From Oikopleura dioica (taxonomy: Eukaryota > Chordata > Appendicularia > Copelata > Oikopleuridae): a DNA stretch of 64,000 bases. Below the pieces are notes generated by a model. That model had not been told where the DNA came from, made no database searches, and was given only the letters and a program-made list of their open reading frames with translations. Each line of letters begins with the position of its first letter. Within the stretch, counting starts at the first letter, position 1. The position numbers and the translations under genes were made by a program. This document shows, piece after piece, positions 35,698 through 46,736 of this stretch. The stretch is from positions 13,214,501 to 13,278,500 of the forward strand of contig OU015568.1 in the NCBI GenBank assembly GCA_907165135.1. The letters are read 5' to 3'.

Positions 35698-36845
35698 CGC
35701 AAAACCAAATGAGGATAATATGAACTATTTTCGAAATCTTCCATTTTCGGCCAATGTCAATATTTTCGAGCAAGAGCACATAAATTGTACATAAAGAACT
35801 CATGTGGGGTAAATATAAACACTCCTCGAAAATAATGCGAATTTTCCAATTCTATGGCTGAATAAAACCAGACACCATTTATTGGCAATAATTTGCAGTA
35901 ATGAAGTCATCAAAATGCATGAATACCAAAATAACCCGTCAAATGTGGCACAGTAACGATTTTAAGACAGTTCATGAATGGCTCGTTGAATGCAGCCGTC
36001 GATCAAATTAAAGAGCAGCAATGTTCGTGCTTAAAATATTTAATTACTTGTTAGTTTAAAGAGAGCCCTTCACTCTAATGCCAACACATAAAATACTAAA
36101 CAACACTGTAGTTCAATAGAGTCTGTTTAACTCCAGAATATAACCAGACAAGAGAAGGCGATAAAAGTAGGATCTACTTTCATCAAGCCACGGTTAAAAT
36201 TCAAACGGCTATAAATCATCTGACCGTGATTTATATACAGTAATAAGCGTTTTATATAAAACAGAGTACAGTAGCTATCGACTGATTTTCATCAATAGCA
36301 TTCAGATTTGAATTCTTTATCCGATCTCAGCCGTCTCCCGTCGGTTCGCACCACTAATTCGAATTCATTAAAATTAACAAATAATTGGCAGAAAACGAAG
36401 AAAAAAACAATCCCACAGAGGTAGAGAAATATGATGGAATCAAACAACGAGGAAGATTCGTCTTATTCCGACAGGAAATTTAGCACAATTTCAGAAAAAG
36501 AAAAACAATTTTGATAATCATAATTATAAACTCAGTGTTAAATTTGCCAAAGAATGATGGAAAAAGTCGCATTTATAAAAGGAATGGTTAATTACTCCCA
36601 ATGTGATTGGCGGAATGACTAAAAATAAGAACTAAAACGTGGATCCTTGAATGACAAATTTGATTTGACAGTCTAAATTTATAATTTTATCACTGGCTGC
36701 AACAATTATCCAATGAAGGTATTCCTATTGAACAGCTGCGGATGCAAATGGCGCCTGAATCCTCGAAAGAAATGAGCTTTGAAAGGTGATTTGCGTTTTT
36801 AAGTAATCAAATCGCGTCTACTACCCGAGTACGGGTTAAACATTT
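35698..36845. other. Intergenic upstream of CHDH
   Basis: AT-rich, no open frame of note and no exon-like segments. Promoters of the flanking genes probably lie here. Confidence 0.45.
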
Positions 36846-37032
36846 ATGCGAAAGAAAATAATGTCACTGTGGACCTGCGGATGTGCCCCTTTTCAAAGCT
36901 CTTTCAAAGAGAACTCATTCCACAAGAAAGAACAGGGCAATATGGGCAAACGGACATCCAGGCTGATAGAGACGATTAACGCTGTTTCGAGGAAATCAAC
37001 GAATACCGCCGTTCAAAACTCTTCAGAAAAGT
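36846..37032 (+). CDS. Small basic open frame (possible first exon)
   Basis: A 62-codon frame starting MRKKIMSLWTCGC and ending at a GTAAGA donor-like site. It could be the first exon of a gene continuing to 37607, but the phases do not match directly. No domain. Confidence 0.3.
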
Positions 37033-37360
37033 AAGAAAAATAGCCATCTGAGATGGCCCATCTCCTCAATACAAAATATTCTAAAAGCTTCTGTTTTTGA
37101 TTATAGTTAAATAATTAAGAATATCAGCCTTCTTTTGTGTGAGAAAAGGGATGAATACTTAAAAGTCCTTTTCTTTGAGGAGTTCTTTTAGAAATTTGGC
37201 TTATTCTTGAGGACAGAGAAAATCAGGGACTGTTATATTTTTTTACAAGAAAGATGATCTTACAAAAGGTGAGAAAATAAGAAGAAATTGTAAGAATGGC
37301 GCTTCTGAAAAGAAACGTTTTGAAAGTGGTCAAATAGATTCTCAAAGTCAGATTTAAACT

Positions 37361-37570
37361 TTAGAATTCTAAAATAGATTGAAAATATTCTGACATCAAC
37401 TGATTGAGATCTCCATTTGCTAAGCGTACCGCGTGCCCCGAGATATAAATTAATCTTTCATTAGAAATGCGGCTGACTTTTTGTTTAATTTTGTTTGACA
37501 ACAAGGCATTAGTATTAGTGACGGGCAAGTAGTATTCAGAAATGAAACGCAAAATCAGACGCTTGTCCAT
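37361..37570 (-). CDS. Small open frame (uncertain)
   Basis: A 69-codon frame beginning MDKRLILRFISEYYLPV, amphipathic and without low-complexity sequence. No splice sites, domain or neighbours support it. Confidence 0.25.
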   Translation of the reverse strand: MDKRLILRFISEYYLPVTNTNALLSNKIKQKVSRISNERLIYISGHAVRLANGDLNQLMSEYFQSILEF

Positions 37571-37609
37571 TTCTTTTCAGATTTCCTCCTTCTAAATATT
37601 TAATAGCAG

Positions 37610-38522
37610 GTGAAATATTTAGCTACTGAGTACCTTTCTGAGTCCCCAAAATTGTTCAATTCAAGAGCAGCTAAAGTACATTATACAAATACCGAGACGG
37701 ACGTCCATCATAACTGCGATTCTAGTGAGAACAAGAAAGAGAAGAACGACACGAAGGTCAAGAAAAAGAAGAAAATGAATGAGCAAAAAAAGAAGAGCGC
37801 TTGCGTCGGACTTCCGAATAATGCTTTTAGAAATGAAATGGCGACTTTGCTCTATGCCCAGGTAGATCATCAAAATTAACTACCCCAATTTGTTTATATT
37901 ATTTTTAACTATATACTAGTTAAACATGTATATAGTAAAAAATACATATCAGTTTGGTAAATATGAAAAAATATTCAGGAGCTTTTAGAATCATTTTTTA
38001 TAATTTGCTGAAAGAATTTTGTCTATCACATGTTACATGTAAATTAGTATTTGAGGTCCATATTACATGTTAGAAGATTTTTTATGCGCCCTTTTCATAT
38101 TTTTGGTGACTTAATCCATCATTTTGCTAAAAGGGGTGAATTATTCTGATCCAAGGCTGCAAATGTGCAAGTATAAAAATAAAGGTTACTTGATTTCCTT
38201 TTCAAACAATCTCTTCAAACAATTATTAATACAAGATGCTGAGGACTTGTTTAATATTAAGTTGAACGAGCTTGTTCACTTGAGGAAGCGAATTATTGAA
38301 AGACAACTCTCGTTAATCCTCTTTGGCAAGTTATTATTCCCCCAGCGAAATGAAGAAAAAATATCTTTAATCTATCCGATAGATTCTATCGTGGTCGGAA
38401 TCTCAAAAATTCTCCCTTACCTTCACCAATATTAAATTACTTTTCAGTTCAACAGCGAGCTCGAGTTCGGATCTTCAATACCTGGCACGAAGTGCAGGAT
38501 CAATCCGCCGCCTTATAACAGG
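37610..38522 (+). CDS. Partial gene with Lys-rich exon
   Basis: One exon runs from an acceptor at about 37606 (AATAGCAG) to the donor CAG|GTAGAT near 37860 and contains NKKEKNDTKVKKKKKMNEQ followed by CVGLPNNAFRNEMATLLYAQ. A second exon near 38448-38520, after CTTTTCAG, continues in phase with FNSELEFGSSIPGTKCRINP. Both ends are open. A 103-codon frame at 38124-38435 lies between them and may be an additional exon. Confidence 0.4.
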
Positions 38523-38815
38523 TAAATAAGATCAAGGTTGCTCACGAAGGGATCTGTCACCAATCATTCAAAATGAAGTCAGCTCAATTAGCATTTGAAA
38601 ATCAACAATGATTCTGACAATAGCATTTGCTATTTTCAGCATTCAGAATATTTCACAAAAGACCTGCCAGAGAATATTAAGCTTCAAAAAAGAGTTTTTG
38701 ACATGAACACGACTGCTATGTTTATCTTACATTGATACATAAATATTCAACGGGCCACTTTATAAAGGCAAAAAACAACAACTTGGATGTCTTTTAAGTC
38801 TTTTGACCAGAAATA

Positions 38816-39288
38816 ATGAAGAATACTTTTGCACGTCTTTCCCAGAGAATCAAGCAAAGCCCCAAGCTTGAAATGCTCGGATATGGAAATGGCACTGCTG
38901 CCTTAGGATAGTTAATATTTTAATTATTGCAAGATTTGATGACTACTCAACACTTCTTGTAAAACCTGCTTCGTTTAAGTATTAATTTTCACAGATGTCA
39001 GTTCCGAGTATTCGTACTCGAACTTACACTATGATAACCAGTTTTTGGGAATCAACAAGGACTCCAATTTGACGCCGGGATCTACTTTTAAATACGATAA
39101 CTTAGAAAGGTAACAGTCGATTTTTTTGATGAAAATCTTCATAAACGCATTTGACAGTTTTTTTAATTCTTTCATCAAATGAGAAAAATTGATTTTATTG
39201 AAAGGGAAAATAAGTTTGGTCACTTTTGTTTAGCTTTGCTAGCTGTCAGATAGTTATCGACAATCGCATAAACGTGCCTTCTATATAG
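38816..39288 (+). CDS. Small hypothetical protein with a GA-AG intron
   Basis: Three exons (38816-38906, 38995-39109, 39234-39288) give 86 residues starting MKNTFARLSQRIKQSPKLEM. The first intron begins GATAGT and ends CACAG. The nearest GT donor would produce an immediate stop, whereas GA-AG keeps the frame to a TAG. No domain recognised. The next small gene on this strand starts 84 nt downstream. Confidence 0.5.
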
Positions 39289-39372
39289 TCAGGGCGACGA
39301 AACAATAATCTTTTAATATAATCGGAGAAAAACAAACGTTTCCTTTTTCGATTTGGACGAATTCCATGCAAC

Positions 39373-39540
39373 ATGAAAGCACAAAAGAAGGCAGAGAAAG
39401 AGCCTCTGGAAAAAGAGCCGGACGGATTTTACGTCGGCGATAAAAGAAAAAAATCCTTTCGAGAGGTTGGCCGAGCTTTTACGCTTCCATCAATTACAAG
39501 GGGAAAACCGGATGGCGTGTTTGAAAGAGGCTTTACTTAG
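39373..39540 (+). CDS. Small single-exon hypothetical protein
   Basis: A 55-residue frame, Lys/Glu-rich at the start (MKAQKKAEKEPLEKEPDGFY) and ending GVFERGFT. It follows the 38.8-kb gene by 84 nt on the same strand, close enough for a shared transcript. No family recognised. Confidence 0.4.
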   Translation: MKAQKKAEKEPLEKEPDGFYVGDKRKKSFREVGRAFTLPSITRGKPDGVFERGFT

Positions 39541-39744
39541 AGTTTGAACGTTTTATACTTGAATTTGAGATTTGAATCATTCAATTTGAGTGACTTTATT
39601 TCAAACTCGAATTTTATGTTGAAAAGAATGACGACCGATCCCGAAATGTTGACGACTCTTATCTCGGCTTCTTTTATGAGAATGGGGTAGGTATTAGTTT
39701 TGTTGTTGATCAAAAAGTCAAGCAAAGGTAGTACTACTACCGTA

Positions 39745-39888
39745 GTAGGGGGTCAAAAGTCGGGGAGCCTCTAAGCCTAAGCCTAACCCACGGGCTACGC
39801 CCCCAGGCCCCCCAAAGGCCTAACCAAGGGAGCTTCGCCCCCGGGACTCCCTAGCAGGTAGGGTCCCCTAACCCTCACACTAACTAAG
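39745..39888. repeat. GC-rich short-palindrome insert
   Basis: A sharply GC-rich block in AT-rich surroundings. It contains CTAAGC direct repeats, then two related units of the form GGGCTACGCCCCCAGG and GGAGCTTCGCCCCCGGG, each able to form a small hairpin. It is unlike all neighbouring sequence. Origin unknown. Confidence 0.5.
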
Positions 39889-40412
39889 ATGAGGGCTAAT
39901 AGAGGACAGTCATTTATGGCGCCCGACCGAGTACCCCGCTACATCAAAGTTAAGATTGAATATTTCATAGAAGCAAAGAAAAAATACTTTGCGATAAACT
40001 TTTCAGAAGGTCCTTTTGGAGATTGCCCTAAAGTTTTTTTAACACTTTCTAAAAGAAAGCTTCTAAAATTTTAAGTGGACAACTACTTCAATGACAAGCT
40101 TCATGTACCTTGTCACCACGACAGTGCATAGATTATAGTTGTACTTTCCACAATGAGTTTTTCATTTTTAATTCAGCGAGGCAACTGTGCCTCCAACCGA
40201 CCGAACAGTCGGTTTTAGTTGCACACATTCATTTCATCCCAACTTGAGTACAAAAGAAACCATTTTAAAAGGCTTTATTTTTTGAAATAATAAACTGTGA
40301 AAGAGATTAAAAAGAGACTTGATTATGGCAAGGCGATTGAGCCAAATAACTGTCAGTTAGTGGTTCAACTTAAGGATAAATAAGCTCAAAAATTGAAGAT
40401 TTTTTTAAACAG

Positions 40413-40764
40413 AAATCTGAACCTTTACAGTACTTATGACCTCGACGCAGGCCCATTTCAAGGGGGACGGCGCAAGTCTCATATCTCCCTTCAGTCAGAC
40501 TTCGCGACCTCAGTCTCGGTGTTCAACCTTCTTTCAAAAGACCAGCTCGAACCGAGCTCTTTAATTGTGAACCCTTTCAAAGACACATGGGGTGCATTTA
40601 CCTCTGGCCGTGCAAGTCGACTTTCGTACGACTCTCGAGACTGGGCTCAGTCGCGACCAGGAGGCTCTCGCTTGTCCAAATACTCCTCGCCAACTGACAG
40701 TATTCGCACTTATGCCAGCAGTTTCTTTGGAAGGTACAGAAACAGTAATGGCACTCGTGGATAA
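40413..40764 (+). CDS. 3' exon of an unidentified Ser/Arg-rich protein
   Basis: An open frame of about 117 codons following an acceptor (AAACAG) and ending in TAA. It is rich in Ser, Arg and Gly (SRASRLSYDSRD-type segments) with FNLLSKDQLEPSS in the middle. Possible upstream exons lie at 39889-39948 (starting MRANRGQSFMAPDRV, with a GTTAAG donor) and about 40177-40255, but no fully phase-consistent chain was found. Confidence 0.45.
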
Positions 40765-42283
40765 ACCTTTGCGGACACGCGCGGAAATCTATAATCTTTA
40801 GAAGATAAGCCCGATTTTATATCTTCTAACACGATAAAGAGCTCTTCTTTTTTCAGTCGCTCATTTTCAACTGAAAAATAGGCGTTTTTTATATGTATTG
40901 GAGGCAAAAGACAAAGAGACAAAACTTAAACCCTGATTAGAATTATAATATCCTGCTGCTTAGAGATATTAGAATATTTAATTGATTTTTTGTGGATTTC
41001 CTTCCTCGGAACGGCGAGGTTAAAAGTTAATTAGGCGCATTTATATGCATGGATATCGGCTGACTAAATATCACCCCGATAAGTTGTTATTTCGCTCCAA
41101 GACTGCCCTAACCAGGTGCGGTTCAACGGGCAGAACTGCTCATGAATAAGTAATTAAATAAGCTGGCATCGAAAAAAAGGAAATCTCTCAAAAATGATTT
41201 GATCGTCAAGCTAGAGATTCCATTAACCACCTATTTCGGCAAATTTTATTCGTATTTTTCGAACTCTTTTCTAAGATGATAAAACCAGGCGACTTGGCAA
41301 AAAATCTGCTCGCACCAGGTTTAAACACTAGAAATTAAAGATGAATCACTTCATCAGAAATTAAAATCTACAGATAGCATGTGATTTTAGCGTTGATGGT
41401 TCCAATGCTGACGCGGTTTTACCCGACGCCAGAAACTAGCACGTAAGAAATCTAACAAGTCAATTTTAAAGTGAGCTTAAAAAAAATCTTTTGTTGATTA
41501 TTCTAAAAAAACAGCTTCAAAGTTTCAGAATTGAAATCTTAAGTAGGCACCAAGAAAGAAATAAGCCAGATCAGTTAACGTACATCTTCAGTTGTTCACT
41601 GATTATCAAGCTCAGAAGAGTATACTACCGTATATACCGTGATTAACTGAATAAAGCGGACTGAATAGTTATCGAACTAGTTGTCGCTCTGGTGTATGTT
41701 GATGACCCAGGAGATGATCCCTTGACGGTGCAATATTCTTCCATTTAATACCATCCTCTGTCCGCAGAATCATCCCATTTCCATAATGCTCCCGTCACAT
41801 CAGACAATTCACAACTGAATGCTCCATTTTTCCCAGTCTTCTAATCATAAAAATAGACGACAACCAGCAAAATGCTGGAAAGAGCATCAACGATCAAGAG
41901 AAGGTTGTTTTTGATATGAAATATAAGAGAAATTTTCCCCTTTTTTCGAGTTTAAAAAATCTATAAAAAGTATAAAACGGGTATTTTACTCAACCAGAGA
42001 ACGCTCTCTTAATGAACTTAATGATATCTTGAACTCAAGATCCCCATAAATGAACTCACTGACTCAATAGACCAAGTGTCAGAAAAAAAATGAGAATTGC
42101 GTAAAATACGACTTGAACCCTTTCATCAATAATAAAAACGCGGACACTTAATTAAGGAGCTAATCTGACCAACAGCATTACATCAAAGCGTGGTTATATT
42201 TAAGTCCGCTCATAAATTTATAAGCCATTTGTTCAAATCTTCTGAGCAGCGTACTGTATTTGCCATAATTCTGGTTAACTTAA
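40765..42283. other. Mostly intergenic; possible minus-strand terminal exon near 41750-41845
   Basis: On the minus strand, after the acceptor TGATTAG, a frame reads KTGKNGAFSCELSDVTGAL and then ends WKWDDSADRGWY with a stop, about 33 codons. It looks like a real last exon of a secreted protein, but no upstream exons were found. The rest is AT-rich with nothing evident. Confidence 0.35.
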
Positions 42284-44203
42284 ATGAAAGGCGAAAAATA
42301 TACACTTTTGTCGCGACTCAGCTCGAACGAATCTGAGTGTCTTTTCAAAATTATTCGATTCGTTTATGATGTTTTTAGGCGAGCGAGCCATGCTAATGTT
42401 GGAAAGGGAAAACCCGAGAGACCGAAAGTACCGAGATTTATGCGAAAAAATGGCCACTGTAATATACGACAAGCGGCACAAGACAAACGCGAGAAATATA
42501 TGTCCGATCTCTTCACTACATTCGTGGATCTTGACTGGATGTACAGGTAAAATTGTCGATCTCGAAATTATGGAAAGTAAATTTAGATAAAAGTTAACTA
42601 GTTATATTTTTAAGTATCGCCTTGTTTATCGGCTTCTATGCTATTATCTGGGTCATCTTTTCATTTCTTTACTGGGTTGTCGCTTTTATCCGCGGTGATC
42701 TTGGTAAGTCCCGTGCTGAGCCCCAAACTCTTGCTAAAAAATTGTAGCATACTGGCAAGCGCAGCAATTGTTCATGGACAACTTTGTCAAACTAGCAAAA
42801 GCGAATGAAACTGACAAGATTAACTTTATGCAAGTAGCGCGAGATCGAAGAATCGCTTCGATTGTTATGAATTCTATGAGTGTTGCTGGCGTCTTCAATG
42901 GAAAATATGAAAAATACAGAAATATTCTCAGAAGTAAGAGTTTCAGTCGAACAGTTTTGTTTAGCATGTTAATTTAGGCTTGATTTACTATCCGTCTCAA
43001 GCGCACAAGCCTTGCTTCCAACATGTTCACAGCTATGCGACCGCTTTTCTATTTTTCATCGAAACCGAAACCACTGTCGGTTATGGAAAACGGGCCATCA
43101 CCGACAACTGTCCCGAAGCAATTCTTCTGCTTGTTTTTCAGGAACGTCAGAAACATTCTAATTTTCAGCCAAAGTGCTTGATTTCTGTTTCGAGCTTACA
43201 AAAAGTGTCTTCTTGGAACGTTAGTGGATGCCGTTCTTGTCGGCTGCATTTTTATTAAAATCTCCAAACCAAAAAATCGAACAGACACACTTATCTTCTC
43301 CGAAAAAGCTGTAATTGCCCAAAGAGATGGAAAGTTCGGATTTATGTTCAGGTACTTTTGGCAATCTGAAAGAAGTTGTAGAAGTTTAAGGGTCGGAAAT
43401 CTGAGGAATTCTCTCATTGTTCAATGCAAAATCAGGGCGAAATTCGTTAGATCGCGACATACTGAAGGAACTGGTTCTTGTTGACTTGATAAGTATTTTT
43501 GTATTTTTATATTGATGTCATTTATGAACCAGCTCAAAGAAGGCGAGTTCATTGCTCTTGACCAAACAGGTAGAATATTACTGATATTCTATCAGTCTTA
43601 AAACAACAATCATTACAAGTCAAGGAAGGAGAGAATCGTTACTAACGACTATTCAGACATAAATATTGGATTCGATACTGGTGCCGACAAGCTTTTCCTC
43701 GTGACGCCATTGATTGTTTTTCATGAAATCAACGAGAAGAGCCCATTTTGGGATCTTTCAGAAGCGGACATCTATAACGAGCCTTTTGAAATAATTGTCA
43801 TTTTGGAAGGGACGGTTGAGAGCACTGGAATGATTTGCCAAGGTGAAATTTTGCTTGAAAGTCTAAATTTATCAATTTTTTAGCGCGGACATCGTATTTA
43901 AACAGGGAGATACAGTGGGGCTATCGATTCATGCCCATGCTCTTCCTTGATCGACATCATTTCTCGGCGGATCACTCGATGTTTCACTCAACCTATGAAG
44001 TGAGGATGCCAGTCTACTCGGCAAAACAAGTTTTTAATCAATGTAAGCTCTCGCTTTAAACTACCCAAACTTATTTTATCAAAGCCGGCGAAAAAGAAGG
44101 CGACCAGCGTAAGTCAGGAAACCGTAAAACCGGAAGAATGGCAATCGGATGCGATTCAGCATCCTGTAATTCCGGAGCAACCATCCCAACTCAAGAAATT
44201 TGA
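42284..44203 (+). CDS. Inward-rectifier potassium channel (Kir/KCNJ family)
   Basis: Ten exons in phase (42284-42546, 42615-42703, 42748-42933, 42978-43141, 43206-43351, 43391-43473, 43543-43569, 43657-43842, 43884-44042, 44085-44203) give 473 residues. The cytosolic N-terminus has [10 protein letters not shown] and [11 protein letters not shown], typical of Kir. M1 spans about 88-112. The pore helix and filter read [13 protein letters not shown] (filter 212-216). M2 contains [12 protein letters not shown], whose Asp (about 242) matches the M2 acid that gives strong rectification in Kir2. The C-terminal domain has [28 protein letters not shown] and QWGYRF, all family landmarks. The M1-pore turret is unusually long (about 70 residues before the conserved Cys, against about 25 in Kir2). 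The intron 43142-43205 is GA-AG. Intron 6 can be spliced at a GT (used here) or a nearby GA. Confidence 0.93.
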
Positions 44204-44735
44204 AAATTTCTCTTGCTTTATGTAAATTGTTCAAACTGTTACATTATTATCAATTCTTCCGATGGTCATGATCGTGATCATAAAGTTCATCGAGCTCGTT
44301 CATTTATTGAATAAAATTTGAGTAAACATTTAATACATTTAATGATATTCCTGTCAAAGTTCGTTGAACTTTTCAAAAGTTTTGGACATGTAATAGTTTT
44401 GATTATTTTCCCTAATAACGTCCGTTATTCTCATATAAACACGTATTGCTTCGAGGAAATCGACTGTTTTTGGTTTGTAATCAGTAATAAACGCTAACTA
44501 CTGATTACTTCCATCTTGGTGATTTTCAAACCAAAACCTTCAGGCAACCGTTGGATAATTGAATCAAAGAGGATTATTCTACCCGCAGCAATTTGAGATA
44601 TCTCTCTTGTTGTCATCTCGGTTTTCTCCGAAGTCAATAAGCTCCAAAAATCTAATCGACTCATCTCCAAAGTACCCATTTTTCGTTTATGACGTTCGTC
44701 TTCACAAACCATCATTCTCCCCGTGCTGCGACGGA
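44204..44735. other. Intergenic
   Basis: 3' side of the Kir gene. Minus-strand frame 44494-44715 has no support. It ends at the target duplication of the palindromic element. Confidence 0.4.
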
Positions 44736-44744
44736 TTTAAATTC
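44736..44744. repeat. 9-bp target-site duplication, left (TTTAAATTC)
   Basis: TTTAAATTC flanks the palindromic element exactly on the left and recurs at 46037-46045 on the right. Confidence 0.85.
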
Positions 44745-46036
44745 GGCTGCTCCTGGATCGCGCGGAATCCTGGATCGCGCGGATCCCGGATCGCGCGAAT
44801 TCCTTGATCACGCGGATCGGGTGATTCAGGATTCTGCGCGATCCAGGATTTCGAAAAATCTGAAATTCAATTTACAATTTTGCTTTTCTTATCAAAAATG
44901 GCCAGAACTGTTGTTAACTTCTCAATACACGGGCGCGCGACTAAGCGCTCAAAACACGGGGTCGGGTGAGGGGACCACAATGCATTATTCAGCCCCCCGC
45001 GGCGCGCAAAATTCGGAGTGTGATAAAGAGCGCTCAAGACTTTTAGCTCTAACTTGCGTTTCCGGCAAGCAAAAAGTTTCAATACATATCGCTGGAAAGG
45101 TTGAACACTCTCCTATCAAGATTTACAATTAATTTTGCAAAATACTTTTTGGATTTACAGCTGATGAGTGAAAGATAAATCCGGTGCAAAACGCCACCAC
45201 TTTTGAGAAAACTTCCGAAATTTCACAAAGTGGTTCGTTTTCGACACCTTAGCTCACATTTCAAAAATCAGGTCAAATGGATTATCACAACAGAAATTAC
45301 GGCGGCTCAAAGTCGCCGTGGTCGGTTGAACCGACCACGTGTATTGAGAAGTTAAGCCATGTAATTCTTATCTTTTCAATTTAGAAATGTCAGAATATCA
45401 AATAAATATAGAACCTTCAACGAATTCATCATTCAACGATTTTAGTTGTTTGATTTCCGGGACCTACTTTTATGCGCAGGGATTAGCAGGGCGCAAGTTC
45501 CATTTGGAGGTGACAAATGGTCCATTTGAAATGGATGGCAGTCCCGGATTTTCATAGGGACAGATTAGGATAAAAATTGAGAGCTATTCTTATTTAAGAT
45601 AAATTATTTATCATCGATTCCCTTCATTTTCTTCTTTTGATTCTTTTCAAAACGTTTCTCAAATAAATAGCTGTCCCTGCGAAAATCCGGGAATACCTTC
45701 CATTTGTCACCTCCAAATGGAACTTGAGCGCTGCTAATCCCTGCGCATAAAAGTAGGTCCCGGAAATCAAACAACTAAAAATAGTTGAATGATGACTTCG
45801 TTGAAGGTTCTATTAATTTGATATTCTTACATTTCTAAATTGAAAAGATAAGAATTTCATGGCTTAACAACAGTTCTGGCCATTTTTGATAAGAAAAGCA
45901 AAATTGTAAATTGAATTTCAGATTTTTCGAAATCCTGGATCGCGCGGAATCCTGAATCACCCGATCCGCGTGATCAAGGAATTCGCGCGATCCGGGATCC
46001 GCGCGATCCAGGATTCCGCGCGATCCAGGAGCAGCC
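44745..46036. mobile_element. Palindromic DNA transposon derivative, Mutator-like, with a nested insertion
   Basis: The left end GGCTGCTCCTGGATCGCGCG and the following 170 bases are the near-perfect reverse complement of the right end. The match resumes after the nested insert (from 45356) and continues to about 45560, pairing with about 45655-45860. The arms are therefore roughly 370 bp each around a loop of about 100 bp. Terminal parts consist of degenerate 17-bp units containing GGATCGCGCG. A 9-bp target duplication and long inverted repeats fit Mutator-like elements; no transposase is present. Open frames across it, giving Gly-Ser-Arg repeats, are artefacts. Confidence 0.82.
44918..45351. 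mobile_element. 434-bp piggyBac-type MITE nested in the palindromic element
   Basis: Bounded by 14-bp inverted repeats CTTCTCAATACACG / CGTGTATTGAGAAG and flanked on both sides by TTAA (44914-44917 and 45352-45355), the hallmark of piggyBac-type insertion. The opposite arm of the host element preserves the empty site with a single TTAA (within 45862-45875). A perfect 10-bp-arm hairpin at 45318-45338 (GTGGTCGGTT/AACCGACCAC) lies just inside the right end. It has no coding capacity. Confidence 0.88.
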
Positions 46037-46260
46037 TTTAAATTCACTTGAGATGATGCACTGGAGATATTTTTTATCCTTCACGTAAAGTTACTGCTCA
46101 CTTATCCAGCCTGACGTAAATATTGATTTCTTTCGCAATGGAATTAGATTTTGTATTTAATGATAAAATAAGTCCCAATTGGCGTTTTCCGCCTTTGAGA
46201 ATATGTCAGTCAGACAGTAAGTGTGTCGGTCAGAGTTTGGAAAGGTTAAAGATACAAAAA

Positions 46261-46736
46261 TTAGTCATCTTGGGAGACAAAGTCGCCAAGCCAGTCAGAT
46301 CGGTTAGTTGAGCCGTCAGTTCCATCGTCGTTGAAAAAGTTCGTTTCGACGCAATCCGTAGCTCCATCGCAACATTGTCGGCAAACGGAATTCTCGATTT
46401 TGATATTGTTGAAAGGTTTGCACTCTTGCCACTTCCACGGGCCGCGAGCGTTGTTGCTCTTGTTGTTGAGGCAAGCGTCGACTGCTTTGCAGCCAGCCTG
46501 GACGAAGTAAGTCTTCCCTCGCCGTTTTCGGAGTGTCACTTCACATGATGTTTCGTTTGGTTGGCACTCGACTGTGGTAGAACTGGCTAAGCACTCGGCA
46601 ACGCTGGCCGCATTGCAAGTCATGCAGCTAATAAATATTTTTTAACAAAAAAAAAACCAAAAACTTTGACTTACGAAAAAGGATCAGCAGCTTCTTGAGA
46701 AAAGACTACAGCAGTGAAAAAGGCGAAAATCTTCAT
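46261..46736 (-). CDS. Secreted Cys-rich protein, Ly6/three-finger-like, paralogue 1
   Basis: Two exons (46736-46675, 46627-46261; 47-nt intron) give 142 residues. Signal peptide MKIFAFFTAVVFS, then more than ten cysteines spaced as CMTC, C, CQPNETSC, C, C, C, CRQCC, C. The early pairs and general pattern resemble Ly6/three-finger proteins, but the fold is inferred. It shares the N-terminal C-x2-C, a central RRG-containing strand and the CRQC motif with the gene at 49.9-50.6 kb, so the two are paralogues. The C-terminus is acidic. Confidence 0.8.

Noticed and set aside
43468-43542. A further GA-AG intron in the Kir gene
   Set aside because: A GT donor six bases downstream (43474) gives an equally valid frame, so the canonical site was preferred.
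44689-46047. Open frames with repeated Gly-Ser-Arg and Ala-Arg units on both strands
   Set aside because: They simply translate the 17-bp terminal repeats of the palindromic transposon and are not conserved between its arms as protein.
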